NCBI RefSeq assembly: GCF_902806685.2
Contig: NC_048550.1
Span: forward strand, 2,771,383-2,835,382
Length of the DNA stretch: 64,000 nucleotides
Direction of reading: 5' to 3'
From: Maniola hyperantus
Taxonomy: Eukaryota; Arthropoda; Insecta; Lepidoptera; Nymphalidae
Positions within the stretch are counted from its first letter, which is position 1. Every line of letters begins with the position of its first letter. Made by a program: the position numbers and the translations under genes. The notes below the pieces were generated by a model. The model saw only the letters and a program-made list of their open reading frames with translations. It ran no database searches and was not told the DNA's origin. Positions 42,500 through 52,922 of the stretch are shown here, one piece after another.

Positions 42500-43098
42500 C
42501 TCGCTCTATGCTATGCTCGCGACTTCGTACGCGTAGACTACACAAATTTTAAACCCCAACGGGGGTTGAATTTTCGAAAATCCTTTCTTAGCGGATGCCT
42601 ACGTCATAATAGCTATCTGCATGTCAAATTTCAGCCCGATACGTCCAGTAGTTTGAGCTGTGCGTTGATAGATCAGTCAGTCAGTCACCTTTTCCTTTTA
42701 TATATATTAATTAATAACTAGCTTATGCCCGCGACTTCGTCCGCGTGGAGTAAACAAATTTTAAACCCCTATTTTACACCCTTAGGCTTGATCTTTAACA
42801 ATGAGATTTTAACATTTATGAGCTAAAATATGTCATACTGCAAATTGCAAAAATATTAACTACAAAACTTCAAACTTCAAACTTCAGAACTGACAGACTT
42901 TCATACAAACTTCAAACCCCTATTTTACCCCTTTAGGGGTTGAATTTCGAAAAATCCTTTCGTAGCGGATGCCTACGTCATAATAGCTATCTGCATGCCG
43001 AATTTCAGCGCGATCCGTCCAGTAGTTTGAGCTGTGCGTTGATAGATCAGTCAGTCAGTCAGTCAGTCACTTTTTCCATTTATATATAAAGATTTAGA
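42500..43098 (-). mobile_element. Two tandem Helitron-like elements (type 3), unit A
   Basis: Copy 1 runs 42500-42717 ('cgcgacttcgtacgcgtaga', 'cttagcggatgcctacg'). Copy 2 starts at CTAG 42718-42721, carries an extra internal block with 'aacttcaaacttcaaacttc' repeats, and ends 'atatataaagatttaga|t' at 43098. The homologous place in unit B holds six copies. Confidence 0.75.
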
Positions 43099-43471
43099 TA
43101 TTGGCTAAATAGCCACCTTTGCATTTTTAAAACTTACCCTTTTTATTTTATATAGATACATTTATACTGGCATATACTAATAGGGTATTTTACCCTTTTT
43201 TGAAAAGTGTTTTAATTTAATCCTAAAATGATAATAAGCCACCAAACAATTTACAAAAATTTTATTCGATCGATAAGTTGATAAGTAAGTGCAGTAAAAA
43301 CGCATTTAAATTTTGTATTTCTAATTTCACCGCGAAAACGCTGCCCGCCATCTTGTAAAGTTCATGCCGTGATGAGGTCACTTTGTCTAAGAGGAATTTT
43401 CTTAGTGAAAGAGTACATGAAGAAGTACATATTTATTGCAATTTAAAATTATTGTTTTGCCTTTTCATTCG

Positions 43472-43618
43472 TGTGCAGTGTCTGCATGTGGGAATTCCAG
43501 TGTAAAAACACCGAATAAGTTGTGGATTCAAGTGCCAACAGATAAAAGTAGGAGAAAAACTTGGTTTAAAATTGCGAGAATACTCACCAGTATGAGAATA
43601 GTAGACAATCTATGCTAA
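43472..43618 (+). pseudogene. THAP zinc-finger domain fragment, unit A
   Basis: The frame reads CAVSACGNSSVKTPNKLWIQ, then VPTDKSRRKTWFKIARI. This matches the start of the THAP C2CH finger: Cys-x4-Cys, a hydrophobic strand, 'P.DK.RR..W' and the conserved Trp. The second half with Cys-x2-His is missing; the frame ends at TAA 43616 after unrelated residues. A pyrimidine-rich stretch and 'gtgtgcag' just before it could be an intron 3' end. It could come from a host THAP gene or a THAP-bearing transposase. No ATG is close. Confidence 0.5.
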
Positions 43619-43794
43619 TCTGTGTTAATTTAAAACCAAACAGATTTGTCAATTTAATAATTTAAAACGATTAGTCAATTTGCGCCTTTCAATATGAAGA
43701 CAAAAAAAATCTAACTTTTTAAACTTTTGCTCCGAATAACGCTTGCGGCGCTCGCAGCGCTGTACAAAATCCGATACGGATAACCGCTATACAA

Positions 43795-43975
43795 TCAGTA
43801 CTCTTATTATAGGTGCGAAAGTGTTTTTGGTTGTTTGTTTGTTTTTCTTTAAATCACGCAGCAACGGTGCAACGGATTGACGTGTTTTTTTGCATGGGTG
43901 TAGATAAAGACCTAGAGAGTGACATAGGGTACTTTCTATCCACGAAAATCACAGAGTAGGTAGTAAAACTTGCAA
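43795..43975 (+). mobile_element. Helitron-like element (type 2), 3'-truncated
   Basis: 'cttattataggtgcgaaagt', GTTTGTTTG run, 'aacggtgcaacggattgacg' and 'gacctagagagtgacatagg'. It breaks off at 'gaaaatcacagagta'. The unit-B homologue (59333-59562) is complete through CTAG, so unit A has lost the 3' end. Confidence 0.7.
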
Positions 43976-44104
43976 AGAAACCAATAAATATAAATCGTAC
44001 AAACAAACTAACGGAGTCCAATTTGTTTAAAAGTTAAAACTGCGAATGTATCGCATCAGCTCTAAAATCAGGGTCACCTTTAATGGAATGCATTGAAACT
44101 GCCA

Positions 44105-44293
44105 AATAGTTTTTTTTTTTTTAAACAAAGAACATTAGCCATGTTAAATGACTAATATTCCCCTTTTTCCTCTCAAACTAAGCGTGAAGCTTGTGCTAGG
44201 AGTAGGTACGACAATAGTGCAACGGGTGGGGTTTGAACTGTCGACCTTTCGGTTTTCAGTCCACTCCTTTACCAGTTGAGCTATTGAGGCTCT
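44105..44293 (-). mobile_element. tRNA-derived SINE (AGAGCC... family), unit A only
   Basis: The minus-strand head 'agagcctcaatagctcaact' is followed by 'gtcgacagttcaaacccc' (B box) and ends in a T/A-rich tail ('tttttttttttaaacaaag' on plus). Unit B has no SINE here ('ctgccgaatagttacagc' is uninterrupted at 60079). Confidence 0.8.
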
Positions 44294-44556
44294 ATTATTC
44301 TAGTTACAGTTAAACTTAATCGAGAACACCGTAAAACCAACCACATAATTATTATGACACAATAGGTACCTAATACTGGTTGAATCGTTGCTTTCTCCAC
44401 CCTTTCTTTTCTACCACGCCACCGAAAACATTTTCACCTTTATCATCTGGTATACTTCGACCACTCGTTGTACCAGATCTTTTTTCCACACACATGCAAA
44501 TTGTAGACTCGACTCCCGGCGTTGTTCCCACAAGATTTTCCCATGGATTTATTCTT

Positions 44557-44979
44557 TAAAAAACCGGCCAAGTGCGAGTCAGGCTCGCTCAACGATGGTT
44601 CCGTACTACAGTCGTATTTTTTTGACATTTTGCATAATTCAAAAACTATGATGCATAAAAATAAAATAAAATCTGTTTTAGAATATACAGGTGAAGCCCT
44701 TTCATATGATACCCCACTTGATATGGTTATCTTACTTCGAAAATTTAAAATACTAATTTTTAGTTCATGACCACAATTTAATTTTTTTTGTGTGATCTAA
44801 CCCTAAATTCACGGTTTTCAGATTTTTCCCCAAATGTCAGCTATAAGATCTACCTACCTGCCAAATTTCATGATTCTAGGTCAACGGGAAGTACCCTGTA
44901 AGTTTCTTGACAGACAGACAGACAGACAACAAAGTGATCCTATAAGGGTTCCGTTTTTCCTTTTGAGGTACGGAACCCT
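44557..44979 (+). mobile_element. GGTTCCG-family repeat, complete copy (unit A, first of two)
   Basis: It runs from 'aaaaaccggccaagtgcgag' and 'ggttccgtactacagtcgta' to 'ttgaggtacggaaccctaaa'. Ends are imperfect inverted repeats ('ggttccgta'/'tacggaacc'). A CAGA run precedes 'acaaagtgatcctataaggg'. It serves as the family reference in this window. Confidence 0.75.
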
Positions 44980-45560
44980 AAAAACCGGCTAAGTGCGAGT
45001 CAGGCTCGCTCAACGAGGGTTCCGTACTACAGTCGTATTTTTTTGACATTTTGCACGATAATTCAAAAACTATGATGCATAAAAATAAATAAATCTGTTT
45101 TAGAATGTACAGGTGAAGCCCTTTCATATGATACTTGATATGGTTATCTTACTTCGAAAATTTAAAACACTAATTTTTGGTTCATGATCACAATTTAATT
45201 TTTTTGTGTGATGTAACCACAAATTCACGGTTTTTTTCCCCTAATGTCTGCTATAAGACCTACCTACCTGCCAAATTTCATGATTCTAGGTCAACGGGAA
45301 GTACCCTGTAGGTTTCTTGACAGACCGACAGACAGACAGACAACAAAGTGATCCTATAAGGGTTCCGTTTTTCCTTTTTTTTTCTAAAAGAATATTAGCC
45401 ATGTTAAATGACTAATATTCCCCTTTCCTCTCCAACTAGCGTCAGGCTTGTGCTAGGAGTAGGTACGACAATAGTGCAACGGGCGGGGTTTGAACCGTCG
45501 ACCTTTCGGTTTCAGTCCACTCCTATACCGGTTGAGCTATTGAGGTACGGAACCCTAAAA
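44980..45560 (+). mobile_element. GGTTCCG-family repeat, second copy, interrupted by a SINE
   Basis: Directly follows the first copy. It is cut after 'gggttccgtttttccttttt' by the SINE at 45378-45546 and resumes as 'gaggtacggaaccctaaaag'. Unit B contains only this copy (60359-60955), so the tandem pair is specific to unit A or was lost in B. Confidence 0.75.
45378..45546 (-). mobile_element. tRNA-derived SINE inserted in a GGTTCCG repeat (unit A)
   Basis: The minus-strand head 'caatagctcaaccggtatag' (A box) and 'gtcgacggttcaaaccccgc' (B box) are followed by the T-rich tail on the plus side. The same insertion is present in unit B, so it predates the duplication. Confidence 0.8.
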
Positions 45561-45649
45561 GTTATAAATCTTTTCAAGATTTGCCTATCACTTTAATTAC
45601 GGAGCTGTATCGATTACGAGTAATGTGAACTCGACATACCAAAAGTTCC

Positions 45650-45806
45650 CTGACATGTCGAGATGGCAATCGAGGTGTGAGACGGGGGACGAATCGCGCA
45701 ACCGCACATCACCCGCGCTATCCCGCACCAGGTTAGCGCGGGGGTTGTGCGGGTGTGCGAGGCGTCCACGCCACGATTGTCATCTCGACCTGTCGCGAAC
45801 CTAAGT
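45650..45806. mobile_element. GC-rich inverted-repeat element, unit A
   Basis: 'tgtcgagatggcaatcgagg' on the left and 'cacgattgtcatctcgacct' on the right are imperfect terminal inverted repeats. The centre is very GC-rich ('ttagcgcgggggttgtgcgg'), unlike the AT-rich surroundings. Noncoding. The identical element in unit B is at 61044-61198. Confidence 0.7.
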
Positions 45807-46129
45807 AAAATGATTCATTCATTAAGCACTAAAAGCAATCAAGTATGCATTAAAATCGATAGAATGAAATAAATCAAAGTTCGGGCACACGAGTCAAGAG
45901 CGATGGATATTATTTTATACCTAATACTAAAGTTTTCGAGTTACTTTAATATTTCAACGACCTAATTTCGATAGGTAGTCTAGTCTAGACGGTACATCTT
46001 TTAAGATCTTTTTTTAATTGGGCATCTTACATGGTCGTTACATAATATGGGGCTCATAAGAAAGCTCAGAGTCACTCAGCGAGTTAATACTCACCATGTT
46101 TGGAATTTCTCTACGTAATTAAATCAGAA

Positions 46130-46420
46130 ATGAGGAGATCCATATTATGAGATATCCGAGCTCAATTGATTGCGAAGCTGAAGTGGCAATGGGCAGGGCA
46201 CATAGTTCGAAAATCCGATGGAGTTAGGATTTCGAGGTGCTAGAATGGCACGCCAGAAAGCACAGCGTTGGAAACCTCCAATAGGTGGACAGACGACATC
46301 AGACGAGTCACAGGGAGCCGCTGAATTCAGGCGGCACAAAACCCTGTCATTTAGAAATCCATACAAGAGACCTATATGTCAAGCAGTAGACGTCTATAGT
46401 TGACGATGATGACGATTTTT
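46130..46420 (+). mobile_element. RTE LINE fragment in plus orientation, unit A
   Basis: 'gaagctgaagtggcaatggg', 'gggcacatagttcgaaaatc', 'ggtggacagacgacatcaga' and 'gacgatgatgacga' follow the RTE tail in sense orientation. The frame is damaged. The unit-B copy at 61524-61815 is almost identical. Confidence 0.75.
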
Positions 46421-46689
46421 ATCGCAAAACGTTTAGTTGAGTATTTGCTCCTTTTTAAAGGCGACAAACTAACTCCTGTACAAAAAAGTTCGCTGCAAAT
46501 ACAAGTTCGCTGCGTTACAAGAACTCTCTCCTTGTTGTTTTTGACAGGTATTATGAAATTAACGAAATCTAATGCCTGATTCCCACGGTTCGAGATTTAA
46601 TTTTAATTTAATTTATTAAATTTCGGTACACCAACAGCAAGTTCACAATGCGCTTATTAAATAAATAGTACAGTCTTTTTCTGTGTGAC

Positions 46690-47015
46690 ATGACATTCAT
46701 CATCATCATCATCATCATCAACCAATAGACGTCCACTGCTGGACATAGGTCTCTTGTAGGGACTTCCACATGCCACGGTCTTGCGCCGCCTGGATCCAGC
46801 GGCTCCCTGCGACTCGTCTGATGTCGTCCGTCCACCTAGTGGGGGGTCTTCCAACACTGCATCTTCCGGTGCGAGGTCGCCATTCCAGCACCTTAAACCC
46901 CAACGTCTATCGGTTCTACGAACTATGTGTGCCCATTGCCACTTCAGCTTCGCAACCCGTTGAGCTATGTCGGTTACTCTAGTTCTCCTACGGATCTCCT
47001 CATTTCTGATTGTAC
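46690..47015 (-). mobile_element. RTE-clade LINE 3' end at the A/B junction
   Basis: (ATC)n tail at 46698-46720, then the antisense coding tail. Its left flank ('ctgtgtgacatgacattc') equals that of the right-edge copy at 62.1 kb. Its right flank ('tcattt' then 'tgattgtacttattacctaa') equals that of the left-edge copy at 29.4 kb. It therefore looks like the recombinant copy expected at a crossover junction. Frames are interrupted. Confidence 0.85.
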
Positions 47016-47111
47016 TTATTACCTAAGTATTATCATCTAGCGACCCGCCCCAGCTTCGCACGGGTAGCTTATTACAATTTTCCTAGGGATCTCCAATGTT
47101 TTTGAAGTAAA

Positions 47112-47333
47112 ATATAGCCTACTAGACGATGCCCGCGACTACGTTCGCGTGGATTTAGTTTTTTTTTTTTAATCCAGTGGGAACTCTTTTATTTATGTCC
47201 TTCCCCGGGATGTGAGCTAACTGTACCAATCATCCAAATTTCATCAAAATCGGTTAAACTGTTGGGCCGTGAAAAGCTAGCAGACAGACAGACAGACAAA
47301 CACACTTTCACATTTATAATATTAGTATGGATG
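47112..47333 (-). mobile_element. Helitron-like element (type 1), unit B only
   Basis: CTAG near 47115, 'cgcgactacgttcgcgtgg', CAGACAGACAGAC run and end 'ttagtatgga|t'. Unit A shows the uninterrupted sequence 'atatagcctatttcactcag' at 29825, so the element entered between A and T without target duplication. Confidence 0.85.
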
Positions 47334-48244
47334 TCACTCAGGAATAATGTAGCGTTCGTAACGTGCGGGTGTGTGGGGCGTCCCTTCGCCTCACACCTCG
47401 ATTGCCATCTCGACCTGTCGCGTAGTTACTATGGTTAGGGCTTGAAGAAGTAAAACTAAATATGGGGGTTATCATATTATTATACCTAAGTAAGTAGGTA
47501 TGAGTTCCAGCTAGAATTCTTAAAATTCACATTTTTAGATAAAAACTAATAAACCATTCAAAATATATTTAATGAGATACATCTATTGAAGTAAAAGTCA
47601 TCGAATGGAACAACAGGTAAAAATTGGCGCGATTTATATTCTTGAAAAAGGACGAACGTGATGAGAATGGATAGGTACGAAAACGGGAAAAAGAAAAATG
47701 GGAACTTTCGAAGAGAATAGAGAGCGCAGCTGGTTTAGAAATTGTGATCGATATTTTCAGGGCAGGTTCTGACATAGTGGAATCTATACTTTATCCGCGG
47801 AAAGAAGTTAGTATAGCGCCCTCTCTGTTACGTAATCCCATACAAATGATAGAGTCAAAATCTCAGTGGGCGTTAACCATTTTGAGTCCCACAACCAATC
47901 ACAAACAGTCATGTTTTCAAAAAATATTCGAAATTCTATTAGAAAACATTGGTTCGTTTGTGATTGGTTGGTGCCTCAAAATAGTTGGCGTCCAATGAGT
48001 GCCTATAATGCCGAATGAAATAGAGGTAAACGAACGTTGAGTAAGTAGGCCACTCGGAGTCAATGCCGGCATTGGCCCCAGTTTCGCACGCCATACATTG
48101 CTGGTTTGTAAAATACTAAATCACTAAAACTACAAAATGAGACAAATGGTTATTGGTATTGGACAATAACGCTAAGTTTTTGCTAGCGTTCTGGTTACAC
48201 CCTGTATTATTCAAGTACCTAAGCGAACTGTAAACATAGACTAA

Positions 48245-48396
48245 TCTTCTATAATATAAAAATGAATCACCAAATGTGTTGCTCATCAAAAATCTCGAGA
48301 ACCGCTGAACCGATTTCGCTAATTCTTATTTTATAATATTTCTTGAAGTACGAGGATGATTCTTACGGACATACGAAGCCGGGGCAGGTCAGCTAG
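48245..48396 (+). mobile_element. Helitron-like element (type 4), unit B only
   Basis: Starts A|TCTTCTATAATATAAAAATG, carries 'ctcgagaaccgctgaaccg', and ends 'ccggggcaggtcagctag|t'. Unit A reads 'atactaatataaatat' through the site at 30998, giving a clean empty site between A and T. Confidence 0.85.
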
Positions 48397-48681
48397 TATA
48401 TTATAAAATAAGGAAAATTCTAGTTGCTCGGTTGGCACTAGTAAAGTAATTTATTTATTTGTTTGCTGAAATACGAAATAGAGCATTCGTCTGGGTAGTA
48501 AACAAGCGATTGACCTTCTCTGCGCTAAAACACTGTTGTTTTATTAATTGGAATATTGCCCTTGTGTTTCAGAACTGCCACGATTCCAATAAACCAAATT
48601 AGAAAAGTTTATCTGCCGAGTTATAATATAAACGGAAGTAGACATAGAATCAAAATGAGAATTAGAAATGGTAAAACAGCG

Positions 48682-48852
48682 TACAGTACGCGGCAGATAG
48701 TGATGTACATCGACCTTTAGAATGACATTTCAGCTTTATAGAGCGTCGTCTCTGTCACTCATACCTATATGAATAGTTGTTGGTCTCAACGATAGAGACA
48801 AATCGCTTATCTATCTAACGTCGATGTACATTACTTTCTGCCGCGTACTGTA
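48682..48852. mobile_element. MITE-like element with ~32-bp inverted ends, unit B only
   Basis: 'tacagtacgcggcagatagt' and 'gatgtacatcga' at the left pair, with two mismatches, with 'tcgatgtaca' through 'ctgccgcgtactgta' at the right. No ORF. No clear target duplication. Confidence 0.75.
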
Positions 48853-49769
48853 GTTTTTTCACCACGCAGATTATATTGATGGCTCAGACAGACGAGTTAT
48901 ATGCACAGCGTCTGGCATTTCGGTACTATGAATTTAGAGTAGGTATCTGCATTCTTTTCTTTTAAGTATTTTTGAACAGGACAGAAAAAACTTATATTAA
49001 ATAACAACTTAAATTATTATTATTAGTTCTACCCATCTTTAAAACCATGCTCAAGATTGGCACCTCAAAATCACAAGGTTCAACAGTTTTAAACTAAAGT
49101 ATGTAAGCAAGAAAATTATTCGAATACTGTAAAATTTAGTTGCTATGAGAATCAACACCACTGTTTAATTTATGTTGCTTTGGCTACTATAGATATGACG
49201 TGCTATATTATTAATTTTTTTGCTATAATGTTTTTAGTTATACATCCAGAAATACATGGTCAGTAACACCCCGTCCTGGTGTTAAAGACAAGACATCATT
49301 TCTATAACAATGAAATAACAGACGCCATTTCTATGATTTTATTCAGGATTCTGTGGTAATACACGTATGAAGGAAAGATTCCTTCGAGTCGATTTAGGAA
49401 AATAAATTGGACGGAATAAATTTTATTGCTACATCACGTAAAATTATTTAATGGCAATATAACTATTTTGGCAATTTAATAAGGGCCCAAGGCATCATAG
49501 TGAAATAATAATATATCGTTTGTAAAAAAACAGCTATACCTATTTAATTATCTGTGTTTGAAAATGAAAATGTGTAAGTGGTTTCACTTAACAAAAGTTT
49601 GGTAGGTATTAGCTTAGAATGAAAGTGTTGAGAGTTAGTTTAAACCACACTCTAGTAATTAATTTACAAAAGTATATAGGTAATTAAATGAAACCAATGT
49701 CTGTAATATGTATTACTTTTTAAGATGTTATATTAAAATTTATATTTTTGGTAAGTATTTTATTTCTTA

Positions 49770-49958
49770 CTAGACGATGCCCGCGACTTCGTCCGCGTGG
49801 ATTTCGGTTTTTTCGGCATAAAAAGTACCCTATGTCCTTCCCCGGGATGTAAGCTAACTTTGTACCAAATTTCATCAAAATCGGTTAAACTGTTGGACCG
49901 TGAAAAGCTAGCAGACAGACAGACAGACACACTTTCGCATTTATAATATTAGTATGGA
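49770..49958 (-). mobile_element. Helitron-like element (type 1), unit B copy of 31951
   Basis: CTAG 49770-49773, 'cgcgacttcgtccgcgtgg', CAGACAGACAGAC run, 'attagtatgga|t' at 49958. Shared with unit A. Confidence 0.8.
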
Positions 49959-50398
49959 TTAAAAATCCGTCAAACATTGGCAATGTACATTGCGTTGTTA
50001 AAGATGCGTACCTACTACCTACGAGTACTACCTACTGGCGTCAAAATTTAATTTCAGTCGTAAATTTTTTAAGTAGGCACACTAAGTACTCCAGCATAAT
50101 GAAATAAGGATTGTGAAAGTGATTGATTAATTGGAAAACGTTCGCAATTCCAATGATTAATTCCCTTTAAAATGGTTTAAATCCTTTTCGATTGTATGGA
50201 ATCTGTTTCAATGAAATTCAATTTGAAGAAAATGAATTTTTAATCTGTCGATAATGAGTTTTTTACGGTCCTTTGCTTATATGCCCCGCTTGTAACTTAT
50301 CCGTTATTCCTAATACATATTATAATCTTACAACCTTTTTCGGTGACGAATTTTTATGCTGAAATTGCTCTTTTTTGATACAACATAGAGCTTTATGA

Positions 50399-51280
50399 AC
50401 TTACTAGCTTATGCTTGCGACTACACAAATTTCAAACCCCTATTTTACCATTTTAGGGATTGAATTTTTAAAAATTCTTTCTTAGCGGATGTCTACGTCA
50501 TACTAGCTATCTGCATGCCAAATTTCAGCCCGATCCCGATCCCGAGCTTGAGCTTTGCGTTGAGAGATCAGTCAGTCAGTCAGTCAGTCAGTCACATTTT
50601 CTTTTCATATATTTAGATACTAGCTTATGCTGACGCCATATGGGACGCCATTTTGAAATCCTTTAAAATTCTTTTCTTTCAAATAGATTTGTATCTGTTT
50701 CCAAAAAATGTGTTATTAATATTATACGGGGATAGGTACCCAATAGGTAGAAGTAGTCTACGGGAATAGGTATCTAAATCTATACGGACAAACTCGTAGC
50801 TAAACGCAAATTTTAATTTATAAAATTTCAAACAACAAAATAATGTTGTCGTAGCGTTGGCAGCACTTGTAGCTCCGTAGACACGACGTAGCACATACAA
50901 TATTGTATGTAAAATGATTGTAAAAAAAGTATGTATGCACAAAAGGTTACTTAGCAATTAGCATTCCAGTTGTACTGGTGCGATATGAGCTTTATTTTTT
51001 TTAAATGCGTAAAAATTCTACATGGATGATCATCATTATCATCAACACATCGCCAGCTTACTAATGGGACGGGTCTCCTCTCAAAATGACAATGGCTTAG
51101 CCATAGTCCATCACTCTGGCCAAATACTCCACACAACATCAGACTCCACACAACTTTCATTATGGAGAACTCTCAGGCATGCAGGTTTCCTGACGGTGTT
51201 TTACTTTACCGTTCTTCACAATTTTGGCTTAACCCATGGTTTTATAAATTAAAACTCAGAGCACTATTTCAAGACGTATT
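50399..51280. mobile_element. Unit-B-only composite insertion: Helitron-like element, unknown segment, SINE
   Basis: A type-3 Helitron-like element (50402-50625, CAGT run and 'catatatttaga|t' end) is followed by about 370 bp of unrecognised sequence. That includes a minus frame at 50679-50957 with hydrophobic residues and no known family. Then comes an inverted SINE (51010-51245: 'gatcatcattatcatcaaca', 'atggagaactctcaggcatg'). Unit A joins 'gctttatgaatta' to 'gggtttaggagagag' across this point (32512-32535). Confidence 0.7.
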
Positions 51281-51663
51281 TTTATGATAGATTTAGGAGA
51301 GAGATAGAGAGAGAGAGAGACACGGAAATATACAGTTTAACAGATTGCTTACAGTAAATTTAGTAATGTTACTATACTAAACTAAAAAAGTGTTTATTAG
51401 GTAGGTATATAAATAAATATCTTCACCTCAGAGTCCTCACATTGTAATAAATATATTGCAAAACAAAATGTTTACACGCCAGTCAATGCCATATTAGAGA
51501 ACTCTGTTTTTGTGAAACACGAAAAATACATTTTCACAAGTTCGATTTCGTTCTATCTACTTCGTCGAAGCCGAGTTTTGGGACATTTACGCTTCGAAAC
51601 ACATATTGGATGCAAAGTTTTCACTTTGTTTTCATTTCTCTGTTGTGGGAATTGTTCCACAGC

Positions 51664-51721
51664 CTTTCTGGCATAACAATGGTACTGATTTCAGAATCAG
51701 TACCATTGTTATGCCAGAAAG
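51664..51721. repeat. Perfect hairpin, 27-bp arms, 4-nt loop, unit B only
   Basis: 'ctttctggcataacaatggt' onward (51664-51690) pairs with 51695-51721, loop 'tcag'. Unit A contains only the left arm (32910-32936) and then 210 bp that unit B lacks. Confidence 0.92.
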
Positions 51722-51959
51722 AATTGAATTGAGATATTGTTAAAAAGAAAAGGATGCAGATACTCTAAATTTAGGTTAGAGAAAAACAACGGAATCTGTG
51801 CCAATGAGAGCTTATCAGCTAGCACATAAAGAAGGTCCCAAGTTCGACTCCCGTTGAGGTTTAATAACGTCGATACGTTGCTCCGTGCGGGAGCAAAGCT
51901 TGAAGGACAAAGCTACAACACACTTTCGCATTTATAATATTAGTAGGATTTTATCCAAA

Positions 51960-52110
51960 CTTCATTATAAAATTGAAAGTGTGTTTGTTTGTTGGTTTGT
52001 TCTGCCAGCACGCCACAACCCATTCCATCCATCATTTATCCCAAAAAATCAAAAGTTCCCACGAAATTTTTAAAGACAAGATGCGGACGAATTCACAAGC
52101 ATCAGCTAGT
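51960..52110 (+). mobile_element. Helitron-like element (type 2), unit B copy of 33365
   Basis: 'ttgaaagtgtgtttgtttgt', 'gcggacgaattcacaagc', 'atcagctag|t'. Shared with unit A. Confidence 0.7.
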
Positions 52111-52377
52111 AATATTAAAAATAAGATAAAATTTCCATTTTTCCGTCCTTTTGTTTCCTTTTCTTTTTACTTTTAAAGTTCCTGTAAAGATTATTCATTT
52201 AAATTATTAACATATTCATGATGCTACTATAGTCTAGAAATTCCATTGAAATAGCTCGCAAAATATATGTAGTTTAATAAGTGAGGCTTAAAGTGAGTAA
52301 TTAAAAAGGTAGCAAATAAGTAGTAAAAGGAAACACCAATAAATAGTTCCACTACAAAACATGTACAGAAACCCAAT

Positions 52378-52870
52378 ATTTATTTATTTCATTTATTTAT
52401 TTGCATAGATTGAGGTACAAGAGATGTTTTGCTTATGGGTACAGTAGCTACAATCTGCCATGGAGTGGCATGCAAAATAAGTTATTATTCTAATTTGACA
52501 ATAAATATCAACAAAATGCAATAAAACAAGAGTAATAAAATTCGTCAATTAAATACTAGCAATTATAAATAATTAAATCAATAATTTAAAAAACTACAAA
52601 GTTCATATCTATTCTATTACATGCATAACAAATGTCGGTATTATTCTTACTCTCTAATTTTCAATATTAGGTACATGTCCATGACTACAATCATGGACAT
52701 GTACCTAATATTGAAATCATGCGAGTAATATCGCCTTCTTAACAATAGTTTTATTTTTTTTATTTTTAAAAGATAAAATATTTAAATTCCTGGCATCTAA
52801 TGACGCTGGTAGTTTATTAAAAATTTGCGGTGCCGTATTTACGAATTTAATCTTCCTCGCAAACTGCCCC
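52378..52870 (-). pseudogene. LINE C-terminus and 3' UTR downstream of esterase B
   Basis: Same minus-strand remnant as at 33790-34300 (KFVNTAPQIFNKLPASLDA...). It includes a conserved palindrome at about 52664-52710 ('atattaggtacatgtccatg' and its inverse). It ends about 50 bases from the esterase B stop. Confidence 0.75.
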
Positions 52871-52922
52871 AGTCAAAATAAACTCTCTCTTGTACTACTA
52901 ATTTACTGTTTTGAATTTACTC

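Larger units (their letters stand above)
29405..46695. repeat. Segmental duplication, unit A (~17.3 kb)
   Basis: Homologous in order and orientation to 46696-62090. Anchors: the RTE tail, the foldback at 30590, the LINE and GA-rich blocks, the esterase exons, the LINE tail at 38140, the THAP fragment, the SINE at 45378, the GC-rich element and the plus-strand RTE fragment at 46130. Offsets change along the unit (about 17.29 kb at the left, 18.75 kb near 32.7 kb, 18.33 kb at exon 2, 15.39 kb at the right) because of unit-specific insertions and deletions. Confidence 0.93.
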
